Below, in pieces: positions 1-6,680 of a stretch of 11,455 bases of DNA. The stretch's first letter is position 1. The number at the start of each line of letters is the position of its first letter. The notes under the pieces are model-generated. The model saw nothing but the letters and a program-made list of their open reading frames with translations, was not told the origin of the DNA and did no database searches. Source of the stretch: Acholeplasmatales bacterium (GTDB taxonomy: Bacteria > Bacillota_I > Bacilli_A > Acholeplasmatales > Anaeroplasmataceae); the NCBI GenBank assembly GCA_900770055.1, contig CAAGJD010000028.1:1-11455 (forward strand), written 5' to 3'. A program made the position numbers and the translations under genes.

Positions 1-21
1 TATTATAGGCTTTTTAGTGTT

Positions 22-53
22 GCCTTGGTTAATCCAGGGCTTTTATTTTTTTA
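22..53 (+). terminator. Rho-independent terminator of an upstream gene
   Basis: A 7-bp stem (GCCTTGG at 22-28 with CCAGGGC at 34-40, including one G-U pair) closes a 5-base loop. It is followed directly by a T-rich tract at 41-52. The T run lies on the + strand side only, so it should end a + strand transcript entering from the left of the window. Confidence 0.55.
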
Positions 54-136
54 CAGTTGTTATGCTACGAAATGGTAACGTGGTATTTTTGACGCATACG
101 CTATTTCTATGAATAAGTGATAAACTGAAGATAGTA

Positions 137-165
137 TTATTCATTTGATTTATATACTTTATAAT
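137..165 (+). promoter_or_regulatory. possible promoter for the FtsK-gamma-like gene
   Basis: A perfect TATAAT lies at 160-165, 29 bases before the start codon. A weak -35 (TTATTC, 137-142) sits 17 bases upstream. In such AT-rich DNA the -10 alone is weak evidence. The terminator at 22-53 supports a new transcription unit starting here. The leader also carries a clear ribosome-binding site, GAGAGGT at 181-187. Confidence 0.3.
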
Positions 166-194
166 TGAAAATTTAAATAAGAGAGGTAATAATT

Positions 195-614
195 ATGACT
201 GTGAAAAAATGTATTACTAAAACAATATTAGCAAGTTCTGATAAGGCTATAGATGAATTTATCAATGAATATTTATCTAAATACAAGGTTGAACAAATCA
301 TTAAAACTCCATATGAAACAAACGATGTTTATTTTAGTATCTCTATTATTTACAATGAAGAAATAACAAAATGTTGTAATGATAAAGAAAATTTAAAAAA
401 TTGTGCTAAAGATAAAGAAATGCTTAAGAAAATCATCCAACTAAATCAACCATTATCAATTAATCGTGTACAGGTTGAGTATCAGATTGGATTTAATCGT
501 GCGTGCATTCTTTTAGCTAAATTAGTCGAATTAGGTATTACATCTTCAAAAGAGGAAGGAAGAAAAATGCTTGTTTCTGTTGAAGAAGCTGTGAAAATAA
601 TTGAGGAATCATAA
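195..614 (+). CDS. Small protein with C-terminal FtsK-gamma-like winged helix
   Basis: 139 aa, starting at ATG 195 seven bases after GAGAGGT. Residues about 80-139 resemble the DNA-binding gamma domain of FtsK/SpoIIIE. The pattern is a leading loop (PLSINRVQVEYQ), the recognition-helix signature IGFNRACILLAKLVELGI, then EEGRKMLV, matching the IGYNRAxRxxxxLExxGI...RxVL form of the family. The motor, membrane and ATPase parts are absent. Residues about 15-60 (DEFINEYLSKYKVEQI, then FSISIIYNEE) look like a small alpha/beta domain resembling the Cse60-type sporulation protein family; I am less sure of that part. Two cysteines at the N-C boundary (KCC) are of unknown meaning. It is a single-gene unit ended by the hairpin at 622-653. 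It probably binds DNA in the cytoplasm. Whether it reads KOPS/SRS-like sites as true FtsK gamma does is not visible. Confidence 0.7.
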   Translation: MTVKKCITKTILASSDKAIDEFINEYLSKYKVEQIIKTPYETNDVYFSISIIYNEEITKCCNDKENLKNCAKDKEMLKKIIQLNQPLSINRVQVEYQIGFNRACILLAKLVELGITSSKEEGRKMLVSVEEAVKIIEES

Positions 615-621
615 AAATTTT

Positions 622-653
622 TCCTAGCTAAGCATAGTAGCTAGGATTTTTTT
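622..653 (+). terminator. Rho-independent terminator after the FtsK-gamma-like gene
   Basis: A perfect 9-bp stem (TCCTAGCTA at 622-630, TAGCTAGGA at 638-646) has a 7-base loop and is followed by seven Ts at 647-653. It starts 7 bases after the TAA at 612-614, so the preceding gene is monocistronic or the last of its unit. Confidence 0.85.
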
Positions 654-698
654 CATAATTTATATTAAAAATAAAAATAATATTTTTCTGAGGTGAAT

Positions 699-1034
699 AT
701 GAATAAATTTATAGCTTTTTGTGGATTAGATTGCGAAACGTGTGAAGCAAGAATTGCTACAATGAATAACGATGATGCATTAAAAGAAAAGATTGCAGCA
801 GAATGGTCAAAACTTAATAATGTGTTAATTACAAAAGAAATGATTAACTGTGATGGCTGCAGATTGAATGGTAATAAAAATCCATATTGTGAAAGTATAT
901 GTCCCATTCGTCAATGTGCCTTAATTAAAAATATTAATAGTTGTAAAAAATGTGCTAGCTTAAAAGCATGTTCTAAAGTTCAAATGATAATTGCAAATAA
1001 TCCTGATGCATTACATAGATTAAAAAATAAATAA
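699..1034 (+). CDS. Cys-rich DUF3795 family protein
   Basis: 112 aa, with no signal peptide or membrane segment, so cytoplasmic. It opens with FCGLDCETCEA and later has INCDGCRLNG, PYCESICPIRQCA and INSCKKCASLKAC. This is the cysteine spacing of the DUF3795 family, whose biochemical role is unknown; metal (zinc) binding through the Cys clusters is an inference. A GTG at 693 would add two residues, but it lies inside the Shine-Dalgarno sequence (GAGGTG, 689-694). ATG 699 sits correctly behind that sequence and is preferred. It lies 45 bases after the upstream terminator, so it starts a new unit. The 59 bases to the next gene hold no G+C-rich hairpin, so read-through into the Sel1 gene is possible. 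Confidence 0.8.
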   Translation: MNKFIAFCGLDCETCEARIATMNNDDALKEKIAAEWSKLNNVLITKEMINCDGCRLNGNKNPYCESICPIRQCALIKNINSCKKCASLKACSKVQMIIANNPDALHRLKNK

Positions 1035-1093
1035 ATAGATAGAAAAAATTATTTATTATGCTATGTTAATATTGGAAAGAAAGAGGCATATAG

Positions 1094-2197
1094 ATGACAG
1101 AAGAAAGATTTGAAGAATTATCAGAAGAAATGAAAAATAACAATAAGTATAATCATTATATTGAAAATAGCATAGAAAGAAAAGCTATGATAGAGTATGT
1201 TGAACAAAATTTAAAAACAGATACTATTGGACGTTTTTCTTTATTTGTTGGTCTATGTTATTTTTCAGGTGATTGTGTTAAAAAAGATTATATAAAGGCT
1301 TTAGAATGGTTCAAAAAATCAGCTGATCAAGGAAATGCTTTAGCAATGTATAAAATTGGTATTTGCTATTGTTTACCATCATTAAAAAATAATAGTGAAG
1401 CAATATTATGGTATACAAAAGCTGCTGAGTTAGGCCATGCTGATGCTCAATATAGTCTTGGTTATCATTATGATAATAAATTAGACCTAGAAAAAGCAGT
1501 ATTTTGGTATTCAAAATCAGCTGAGCAGGGCAATAAATATGCAGAATATAGATTAGGTCTATTATATTTTAATGGCGAAGGCTTAGATAAAGATATTGAA
1601 AAATCTACTTATTGGTTTTCAAAAGCTGCTAATCATAATCATGACGAAGCTTTATTTAGATTAGGCTTTGCGTATGAGTATGGTCTAGGTATAAAAAAAG
1701 ATATTGAAAAGGCAACTCATTGGTATGAACAATATACAACATCTTGTATTTCTATGTATGAATTTAATATGATGTATCGCTTTATACCTTTTGATTCAAA
1801 GGACTCTTTAGAAAATATAGTTATTAAATTAAATAAAAATGCTTTAGAAGGTGATGTTTTTTCCCAATATAACCTAGGTGTTGCATATTATCTAGGCCAA
1901 GGAATAGAGGAAAATAAAGAAAAAGCTTTTTATTGGTTTTTAAAAGCTTCTGAACAGGGATTTGCTCCTGCTCAAAATAATCTAGGTGCTTGCTACTATA
2001 ATGGTGAAGGTGTAAAGGAAGATAAAGAACAGGCAGTGTATTGGTACACTAAAGCTGCAACACAAGGTGCTTTACATGCAGAACAATCTTTAGCTTTTTG
2101 TTATTTTAATGGTGATGGAATAGATAAAAATTTAGAACAAGCTGCCTATTGGTATATAAAGCATGAAAAAAGAGAATTATTAGAAAAAATTAACTAA
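1094..2197 (+). CDS. Sel1-like repeat (SLR/TPR-type) protein
   Basis: 367 aa, cytoplasmic (no leader sequence). Residues 48-212 hold five Sel1 units of about 30-36 residues and residues 253-355 hold three more. They show the usual pattern: A-x-x-x-LG-x-x-Y, then G-x-G, KD or ED, A-x-x-W[YF]-x-K[AS]A, x-QG. Examples are RLGLLYFNGEGLDKD, NLGVAYYLGQGIEEN and NLGACYYNGEGVKED. Residues 213-252 break the solenoid with a segment of no clear repeat character. The N-terminal 45 residues are charged and helical (MTEERFEELSEEMK). Sel1 repeats form alpha-solenoids that scaffold protein partners, so this is probably an adaptor; the partner is not encoded in the repeat itself. The ribosome-binding site is GAAAGAAAGAGG, ending at 1085. 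The next gene starts 15 bases after the stop with its own ribosome-binding site, so the two are probably co-transcribed and may act together. Confidence 0.9.
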   Translation: MTEERFEELSEEMKNNNKYNHYIENSIERKAMIEYVEQNLKTDTIGRFSLFVGLCYFSGDCVKKDYIKALEWFKKSADQGNALAMYKIGICYCLPSLKNNSEAILWYTKAAELGHADAQYSLGYHYDNKLDLEKAVFWYSKSAEQGNKYAEYRLGLLYFNGEGLDKDIEKSTYWFSKAANHNHDEALFRLGFAYEYGLGIKKDIEKATHWYEQYTTSCISMYEFNMMYRFIPFDSKDSLENIVIKLNKNALEGDVFSQYNLGVAYYLGQGIEENKEKAFYWFLKASEQGFAPAQNNLGACYYNGEGVKEDKEQAVYWYTKAATQGALHAEQSLAFCYFNGDGIDKNLEQAAYWYIKHEKRELLEKIN

Positions 2198-2212
2198 AGA
2201 AAAGGTGATATT

Positions 2213-2611
2213 ATGGAAAATGTTATTAATGAAATTGAAGAGGTTACAAAAAAGCTTAAAGCTATTAATTTATATGATGTGGTATTAGATTATTGTAAAA
2301 AACCATCTTTGCTCAGTGTTGATTATGAAGATTTTAAGCTAATTATTTGTAATAATGAAATAGTTAATTATTTTTACGGTACAATTAATTTAAATGAGCC
2401 TATTAAATTTAATTTTAAAAAATATGATTCATCAAATATGATATTAGTTATTGAAACTAATGCTTCATTGCACCTAAATGTTATTGAAAAAATTTCTGAT
2501 GAGCTAAAAAATAGCGTTGGTAATTTTGACATTATCTATGGTTTAATAGTTAATGATTCATTAGAGGATGATATTATAAAAGCTTTAATCATTAATACAT
2601 ATGGTAAATAG
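2213..2611 (+). CDS. FtsZ-fragment-like protein: T7 loop plus C-terminal domain, no GTP-binding domain
   Basis: 132 aa, ATG 2213 behind AGGTGAT. I align residues 31-48 (PSLLSVDYEDFKLIICNN) with the FtsZ T7 synergy loop and following strand, (V)PGLINLDFADVKTIMSNK in Bacillus. Asp37 and Asp40 fall on the two acidic residues (209 and 212 in E. coli) that complete the GTPase site of the neighbouring subunit; the usual Asn before them is Ser. Residues about 76-131 follow the FtsZ C-terminal domain: a long helix, then IIYGLIVNDSLEDDIIKALI against the family's MIFGSVINENLKDEIVVTVI. The N-terminal 30 residues could correspond to part of the core helix H7. The N-terminal Rossmann domain with GGGTGTG is absent, as is the C-terminal tail peptide, and the stretch between T7 loop and C-domain is shorter than in FtsZ. 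It sits 15 bases downstream of the Sel1 gene. The homology call rests on my alignment from memory; a role in division is inference. Confidence 0.6.
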   Translation: MENVINEIEEVTKKLKAINLYDVVLDYCKKPSLLSVDYEDFKLIICNNEIVNYFYGTINLNEPIKFNFKKYDSSNMILVIETNASLHLNVIEKISDELKNSVGNFDIIYGLIVNDSLEDDIIKALIINTYGK

Positions 2612-2679
2612 ATCATCAAAATAACGCTTTTATGAAAATTTTATAATTTAAAAATCTATTAAAGTGGAGTATAACAGAG

Positions 2680-2712
2680 TTGACTAGTTTTATACTAGAA
2701 TAAAAGTATAAT
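2680..2712 (+). promoter_or_regulatory. possible promoter with a long spacer and internal dyad
   Basis: TTGACT (2680-2685) and TATAAT (2707-2712) are both close to consensus but stand 21 bases apart, longer than the normal 16-18. The spacer contains an inverted repeat, TTTTAT at 2688-2693 and ATAAAA at 2700-2705. Over-long spacers with a central dyad are typical of MerR-type activator promoters, but in AT-rich DNA both could be chance. It stands just upstream of the GIN-lipoprotein/GH5 pair. Confidence 0.3.
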
Positions 2713-2729
2713 TAGAAGTAGTGATTATA

Positions 2730-3601
2730 GTGAAAAAAATTATAGCTGCAATTTCATGCTTTATAGTAATAATAATGCTTGTTGGCTGTAAGAGTGAATA
2801 TTACGCAAAAGAAGAAAAATAACAAAAAAAATTGATATTTCAGATGTTACAGAAATTGAGGTTAGAGATATATTTTTAAAACAAAAAAACACAATTTTTG
2901 GTGCTAATTTATATATTGAAAGTGGAATAGAACAATATGTTTCACTAAATATTCAAGAGGATTTAGCAGATAAAATAACAGTTAAAAAGCTTAATAATAA
3001 ACTAATGATTTATGGAGATAAATATACTAATTATGTTACTGATTCAGTAGATATTTATGTATATGGTTACGTATTTAATTATCTTGATTTATCAAATGTA
3101 AATGTGAAGGTAGCGGATAATACTTTATCAAACTTAAATGTAAAAGCTTATTTATCTGGAGCATCTAAACTAGAAGCAAATTCTATAACAACAAAAGAAT
3201 TAAATCTAGATGTTAGTGGTACATCAACTATAAATATTGAAGAAGTAGCTTCAGAAAATTTAAAAATTGTTGCTAGTGGAGCATCAAGAGTTAATATTAA
3301 TAATGGTAAAGTAATAAATCTTAATATCAATGAAAGTGGTGCAACAATGATAGCATCCTTAGCAACTGTTAATAAGCTTAGCTTATCTATTTCAGGAGCA
3401 TCCTATGCTAATTTCTTTGGAGCTACTGTTTATAATGGAGAAGCTATAATAAGTGGTGCATCAAAGGTTAAATTAACATTTATGCAAAGCTTTATAGTAT
3501 CATTATCAGGAGCCTCAAAATTAGAATATTATACTTTAAATGGTAATCTTGATGTTGTTTCTAATACTGGAGCGTCTAGCTGTGTTAATATAACTAAATA
3601 A
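2730..3601 (+). pseudogene. GIN-domain (DUF2807) lipoprotein, frameshifted after its signal peptide
   Basis: GTG 2730, behind GTAGTGAT, opens a lipoprotein leader: KKIIAAISCFIVIIMLVGC with the lipid-anchor Cys at codon 20. That frame stops at TAA 2820-2822 after 30 codons. One base out of register, from about 2819, the coding resumes (ITKKIDISDVTEIEVRDIF) without a stop to TAA 3599-3601. An A run at 2815-2819 that is one base short explains the break. The body is a DUF2807 beta-helix with eight turns carrying SGAS-like corners (SGASKLEA, SGTSTIN, SGASRVN, SGATMIA, SGASYAN, SGASKVK, SGASKLE, TGASSCV). The repaired product would be about 290 aa, anchored outside the membrane. ATG 3005 lies in mid-domain, has no usual ribosome-binding site, and would give a leaderless fragment. 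A sequencing or assembly indel cannot be excluded. GH5 follows 11 bases later. Confidence 0.75.
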
Positions 3602-3612
3602 GAGGTGATAAA

Positions 3613-4512
3613 ATGCTCAAATCATTAATGGTAAAAAATACTAATTTAGTAGATATCGATGAAAACTTAATAATGCTTCGTGGTATTTCAAACCATGGCT
3701 TATCATGGTATCCACAATATGTAAATTACGATACTATGAAATATCTAAAAGATGACTTTAAAATAAATGCTTACAGGTTAGCATTATATACTGATGAATT
3801 AGATGGCTTTTGCGTATGTAGCCAAAAGTGGCAAAATTATCTATATGATGTTATAGATAAGGGAGTAAAAGCCGCCATTATGCTAGATATGTATATAATA
3901 ATAGATTGGCATATTTTAATGGATAGTAATCCGTTAATTTATTTAGAAAAAGCTAAAGAATTTTTTGAAATAGTTTCTAAAAAGTATGGTCAAATACCAA
4001 ATGTATTATTTGAAATATGCAATGAACCAAATATCAACTTTACTTGGGATGATGTAAAAAAATACGCAAATACAATAATTCCAATCATTAGAAAGTATTC
4101 AAATAATGTCATTATTGTTGGTACAACTACATGGAGTCAGGATGTTGATGTTGCTGCTAGCGATCCTTTAGAATTCAAAAACATTATGTATGCTCTTCAT
4201 TATTATTCATCTACTCATAAACAAGATTTAAGAGATAAATGTGAAACTGCAATTAAAAACGGTCTTCCTGTATTTATCTCTGAATTTGGAGTTTGTGAAG
4301 CAAGTGGAAATGGATATATTGATTTAGATGAAGCAGATAAATGGTTTAGTTTTATTTAAAAATATAATCTATCTCATTTTTGCTGGAATATGTCAAATAG
4401 AGCTGAGGCATCAGCAATACTAAAGCCTAATGTAACTACACTCACAAACTTTAAAGATATAGATTATACAGAAGCAGGATTAATATATAAAAAACATTTC
4501 AATGAAATATAA
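3613..4512 (+). pseudogene. GH5 (subfamily 2-like) endoglucanase interrupted by an in-frame TAA
   Basis: ATG 3613 behind AGAGGTGAT opens a 248-codon frame that stops at TAA 4357-4359. The same frame then continues as family-typical sequence (KYNLSHFCWNMSNRAEASAI) to TAA 4510-4512, which would give 299 aa, a normal GH5 domain. Family landmarks are LRGISNHGLSWY (22-33), Arg55, DWH (98-100), the acid/base in CNEPN (Glu138), HYY (196-198) and the nucleophile in SEFG (Glu224). The stop removes the last barrel strand with the conserved Trp258 of the active site, so the short product is probably inactive. The change is most simply a point mutation of AAA, GAA or CAA to TAA. GH5 enzymes cut beta-1,4-glucans. 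No signal peptide is visible, which is unusual since family members are normally secreted. It is co-transcribed with the upstream broken lipoprotein gene. Confidence 0.85.
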
Positions 4513-4560
4513 TTTAAAAAAAAATCTTTATTTTATGAAATTAAAGTGGTAATATTTTAT

Positions 4561-4588
4561 TTGAAAAGACGATTATATATATTAATAT
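4561..4588 (+). promoter_or_regulatory. likely promoter of the CotH-family gene
   Basis: TTGAAA (4561-4566) and TAATAT (4583-4588) are separated by 16 bases, in the 122-base gap before the CotH-family gene. The gene has the best ribosome-binding site in the window (AGGAGGT, 4621-4627, seven bases before ATG). I see no other feature in 4513-4634. Confidence 0.45.
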
Positions 4589-4634
4589 ACTATTTTAATC
4601 TATTATTCATTTTTTCTTTCAGGAGGTAAATTAT

Positions 4635-6632
4635 ATGATTAAAACTAAAAAAAACTTAATTTTGCCAATTCTAATGGTTTTAACATTAGCCTTTGGTTGT
4701 GTTAAAATTGGCAATAAGCCTACAAATTCTAATTCTAATGTATCTACAGTAGTTCCTACAACTTCACCAACTCAATCGACCTCTTCAACAACAGTAACTG
4801 TAACGACCTCAATACCTAGTAGTGATGTTCAAACAGAGTTTAGATATGGAGATTATGTTAAATATGTTGATGAAAGTAAAAATGAGAGCCTACTTAAAAA
4901 TGATATAGCACAATTACATAATGAGATTGTAACAAAATATGATGATATATTTGTATCAACTTATCAAGAGGGACTTTTAGATTTTTTCAATATTGAAAAA
5001 GAAATTAAACTAAATATCAATATTACAACTGAAGAGCTTAATCTACTTAATAAGGATTACAATGATAATAATAAAGAATCATATCGTATTTGCGATTTAG
5101 ATATAATATTAGATGGAATACAATTTCATTATGAGGATGTAGGCATTAGACAAAAAGGAAATACATCAAGAGGTAACGTAATAAATGAAGATGGTAGTAT
5201 AAATCTTAAACATTATAAGCTATCTTTATCAGAAACCTTCGATGATGAATTCAGAGATAATCCATTAGTATGGATGGATACTGATGCTTTACTTTATAGA
5301 GAAGGAAGAACATTCTTTGGTCTTGAAAAGTTCTTTATTAGAACTAATAGAAATAACGATTCAACCTACATAAAGGAATATTATGCATATGAAATGTATA
5401 GATCTAATGGTCTTCTTGCCCCACACTCTAACCCTATGGCAGTAACAATGACAATTGATGGTAATTCTCAAGATTTAGGAGTGTATTTAGGTGTTGAAGA
5501 AGTTGATAAGAGCTTTATTAAAAGAAATTTGACTCAAACGGCATTAGGTGGAGATTTATATAAACTAGGCTGGGGTTCTGGAACTCCTGCAACATTAGAT
5601 AATACTGATGCTTCTTTATTTGGATTAGAAAAACAACTAGCAGCCAATCAAGGCTTCTATCAAAATCAATATACATATGATTTAAAAACAAATAAGAAAA
5701 CCTCAACACATCAAAATATTAAAAATTTCATTTCTAATATTAATTCTTATAGCAGTGATACATTTAATGAATTTATGAATGAATATATGTTATATGATTA
5801 TAATATTAGCTTTATGGCGATAAGCTATTTGCTTGGAGATCCTGATGATTTAAGAGGTAATTTTAATAATACATATATCTATTTTATGGCAGATACCAAT
5901 AAAGCTATATTCATTCCAACTGATCACGATAGAGCCCTAGGCTCAACAGGTGGAGGGGGAAATCCTACTACTAACCATGGAGCCTTAACTAAGCCTTTTG
6001 ACAATAGTACAGGCTATTATGGTGTGAATGATAAAGCCTTTTGGACTAAATCAATATTAAATGGAGGCAACGCTACTATTAGAGAAAATTATCTTGCTAA
6101 GGTTATAGAAATTGCTTCTAGTAAATGGATGACTATTGATAATTTTAATTATTATTATGATCATGCTGTAAATAATTATAGTGATAATGTCGCACTTGGA
6201 GATAAGATTAATGGTAGTATGCTTGAATTTTCACTAATAGAGGATGATGATTTAACTTCCGAATGGAATTTAAGTATTGAAGTATATTTTAATACAAAGA
6301 AAAATACAGTTCTAAATTATGAAATAACAAATCCTAGTGAATATTATTTTAGAGGAATAGCTAATGATTGGAATGGTATCAGTGATGATTATAATTTAGA
6401 AATAATTGATGGTATACCAACAATTAAAATCTATCTTGAGGCTAATCAAGGCTTTAAAATAGCTAATTCTGATTGGAGTAGTAGCTTTGATTATGATAGC
6501 TTAGTAGATAATACAGGCTTTACTTCTGAAGGAAGCCATAAAAATATTATGGCTCAGGAATCAGGCTATTATATAATAAAAATAATAGGCTATAATACTG
6601 ATTCAATGTCATTATCAATTATAAAAGAATAG
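4635..6632 (+). CDS. CotH-kinase family lipoprotein with C-terminal carbohydrate-binding-like module
   Basis: 665 aa. A basic and hydrophobic leader ends in LAFGC (Cys22 is the lipid site; Ala instead of Leu at -3 is imperfect). A Ser/Thr/Pro-rich tether follows (about 29-65), then the CotH domain (about 125-515). CotH proteins are atypical, secreted protein kinases first known from spore coats. Matching segments are IRQKGNTSRG (171-180), FFIRTN and the helix after it, GVYLGVEEVDKSFIKR (282-297), DPDDLRGNFNNTYIYF (402-417) and PTDHDRALGS (428-437). The Asp residues of the last two are the likely catalytic and metal ligands. Residues about 569-664 (YYFRGIANDWNG, FKIANSDWSS, late GYYIIKI) look like the small beta-sandwich modules of pullulanases and Sus-type starch binders. 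It is a surface lipoprotein in a single-gene unit with its own promoter and terminator. Kinase activity and its target are unproven. Confidence 0.8.
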   Translation: MIKTKKNLILPILMVLTLAFGCVKIGNKPTNSNSNVSTVVPTTSPTQSTSSTTVTVTTSIPSSDVQTEFRYGDYVKYVDESKNESLLKNDIAQLHNEIVTKYDDIFVSTYQEGLLDFFNIEKEIKLNINITTEELNLLNKDYNDNNKESYRICDLDIILDGIQFHYEDVGIRQKGNTSRGNVINEDGSINLKHYKLSLSETFDDEFRDNPLVWMDTDALLYREGRTFFGLEKFFIRTNRNNDSTYIKEYYAYEMYRSNGLLAPHSNPMAVTMTIDGNSQDLGVYLGVEEVDKSFIKRNLTQTALGGDLYKLGWGSGTPATLDNTDASLFGLEKQLAANQGFYQNQYTYDLKTNKKTSTHQNIKNFISNINSYSSDTFNEFMNEYMLYDYNISFMAISYLLGDPDDLRGNFNNTYIYFMADTNKAIFIPTDHDRALGSTGGGGNPTTNHGALTKPFDNSTGYYGVNDKAFWTKSILNGGNATIRENYLAKVIEIASSKWMTIDNFNYYYDHAVNNYSDNVALGDKINGSMLEFSLIEDDDLTSEWNLSIEVYFNTKKNTVLNYEITNPSEYYFRGIANDWNGISDDYNLEIIDGIPTIKIYLEANQGFKIANSDWSSSFDYDSLVDNTGFTSEGSHKNIMAQESGYYIIKIIGYNTDSMSLSIIKE

Positions 6633-6633
6633 T

Positions 6634-6675
6634 AAAAATACCATTGTTCAAAAACCGAACAATGGTATTTTTTTC
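6634..6675. terminator. Bidirectional terminator between CotH-family and LacI-family genes
   Basis: A perfect 16-bp inverted repeat (6634-6649 with 6657-6672) closes a 7-base loop at 6650-6656. Its outer arms are A5 on the left and T7 on the right (6668-6674). Each strand therefore reads a GC-containing stem (CCATTGTTC/GAACAATGG) followed by a T run. It serves both convergent genes and fills almost the whole 48-base gap between their stops. Confidence 0.93.
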
Positions 6676-6680
6676 TTAAT

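Noticed and set aside
1..78. Reading frame open from base 1 to TAA at 76-78 as the end of an upstream gene
   Set aside because: It runs through the terminator hairpin at 22-53, so a coding end downstream of it is unlikely.
665..907. Minus-strand reading frame opposite the DUF3795 gene
   Set aside because: It is a shadow of a recognisable gene, with no ribosome-binding site or family features.
693..1034. GTG 693 as start of the DUF3795 gene
   Set aside because: The GTG overlaps the Shine-Dalgarno sequence that correctly serves ATG 699.
1311..1514. Minus-strand reading frame inside the Sel1 gene
   Set aside because: It is a shadow of the repeats in the opposite strand, with hydrophobic low-complexity content only.
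2815..2822. Programmed -1 frameshift producing the full GIN lipoprotein
   Set aside because: There is no X-XXY-YYZ heptamer before the TAA and no convincing downstream pseudoknot. A simple indel explains it better.
3148..3330. Minus-strand reading frame inside the GIN-domain gene
   Set aside because: It is a by-product of the repeated SGAS-coding sequence on the other strand.
3145..3590. Repeated AGTGGAGCATC-like sequence as a CRISPR or DNA repeat array
   Set aside because: The repeats are degenerate, codon-phased and encode the SGAS corners of a beta-helix protein.
3005..3601. An independent gene beginning at ATG 3005
   Set aside because: Family sequence continues upstream in the same frame to about 2819, and the start lies inside the domain without a usual ribosome-binding site.
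4357..4359. TAA recoded or read through in GH5
   Set aside because: TAA ends most genes here, and I see no special context around it.
5518..5709. Minus-strand reading frame inside the CotH-family gene
   Set aside because: It overlaps a clearly conserved domain on the + strand and has no support of its own.
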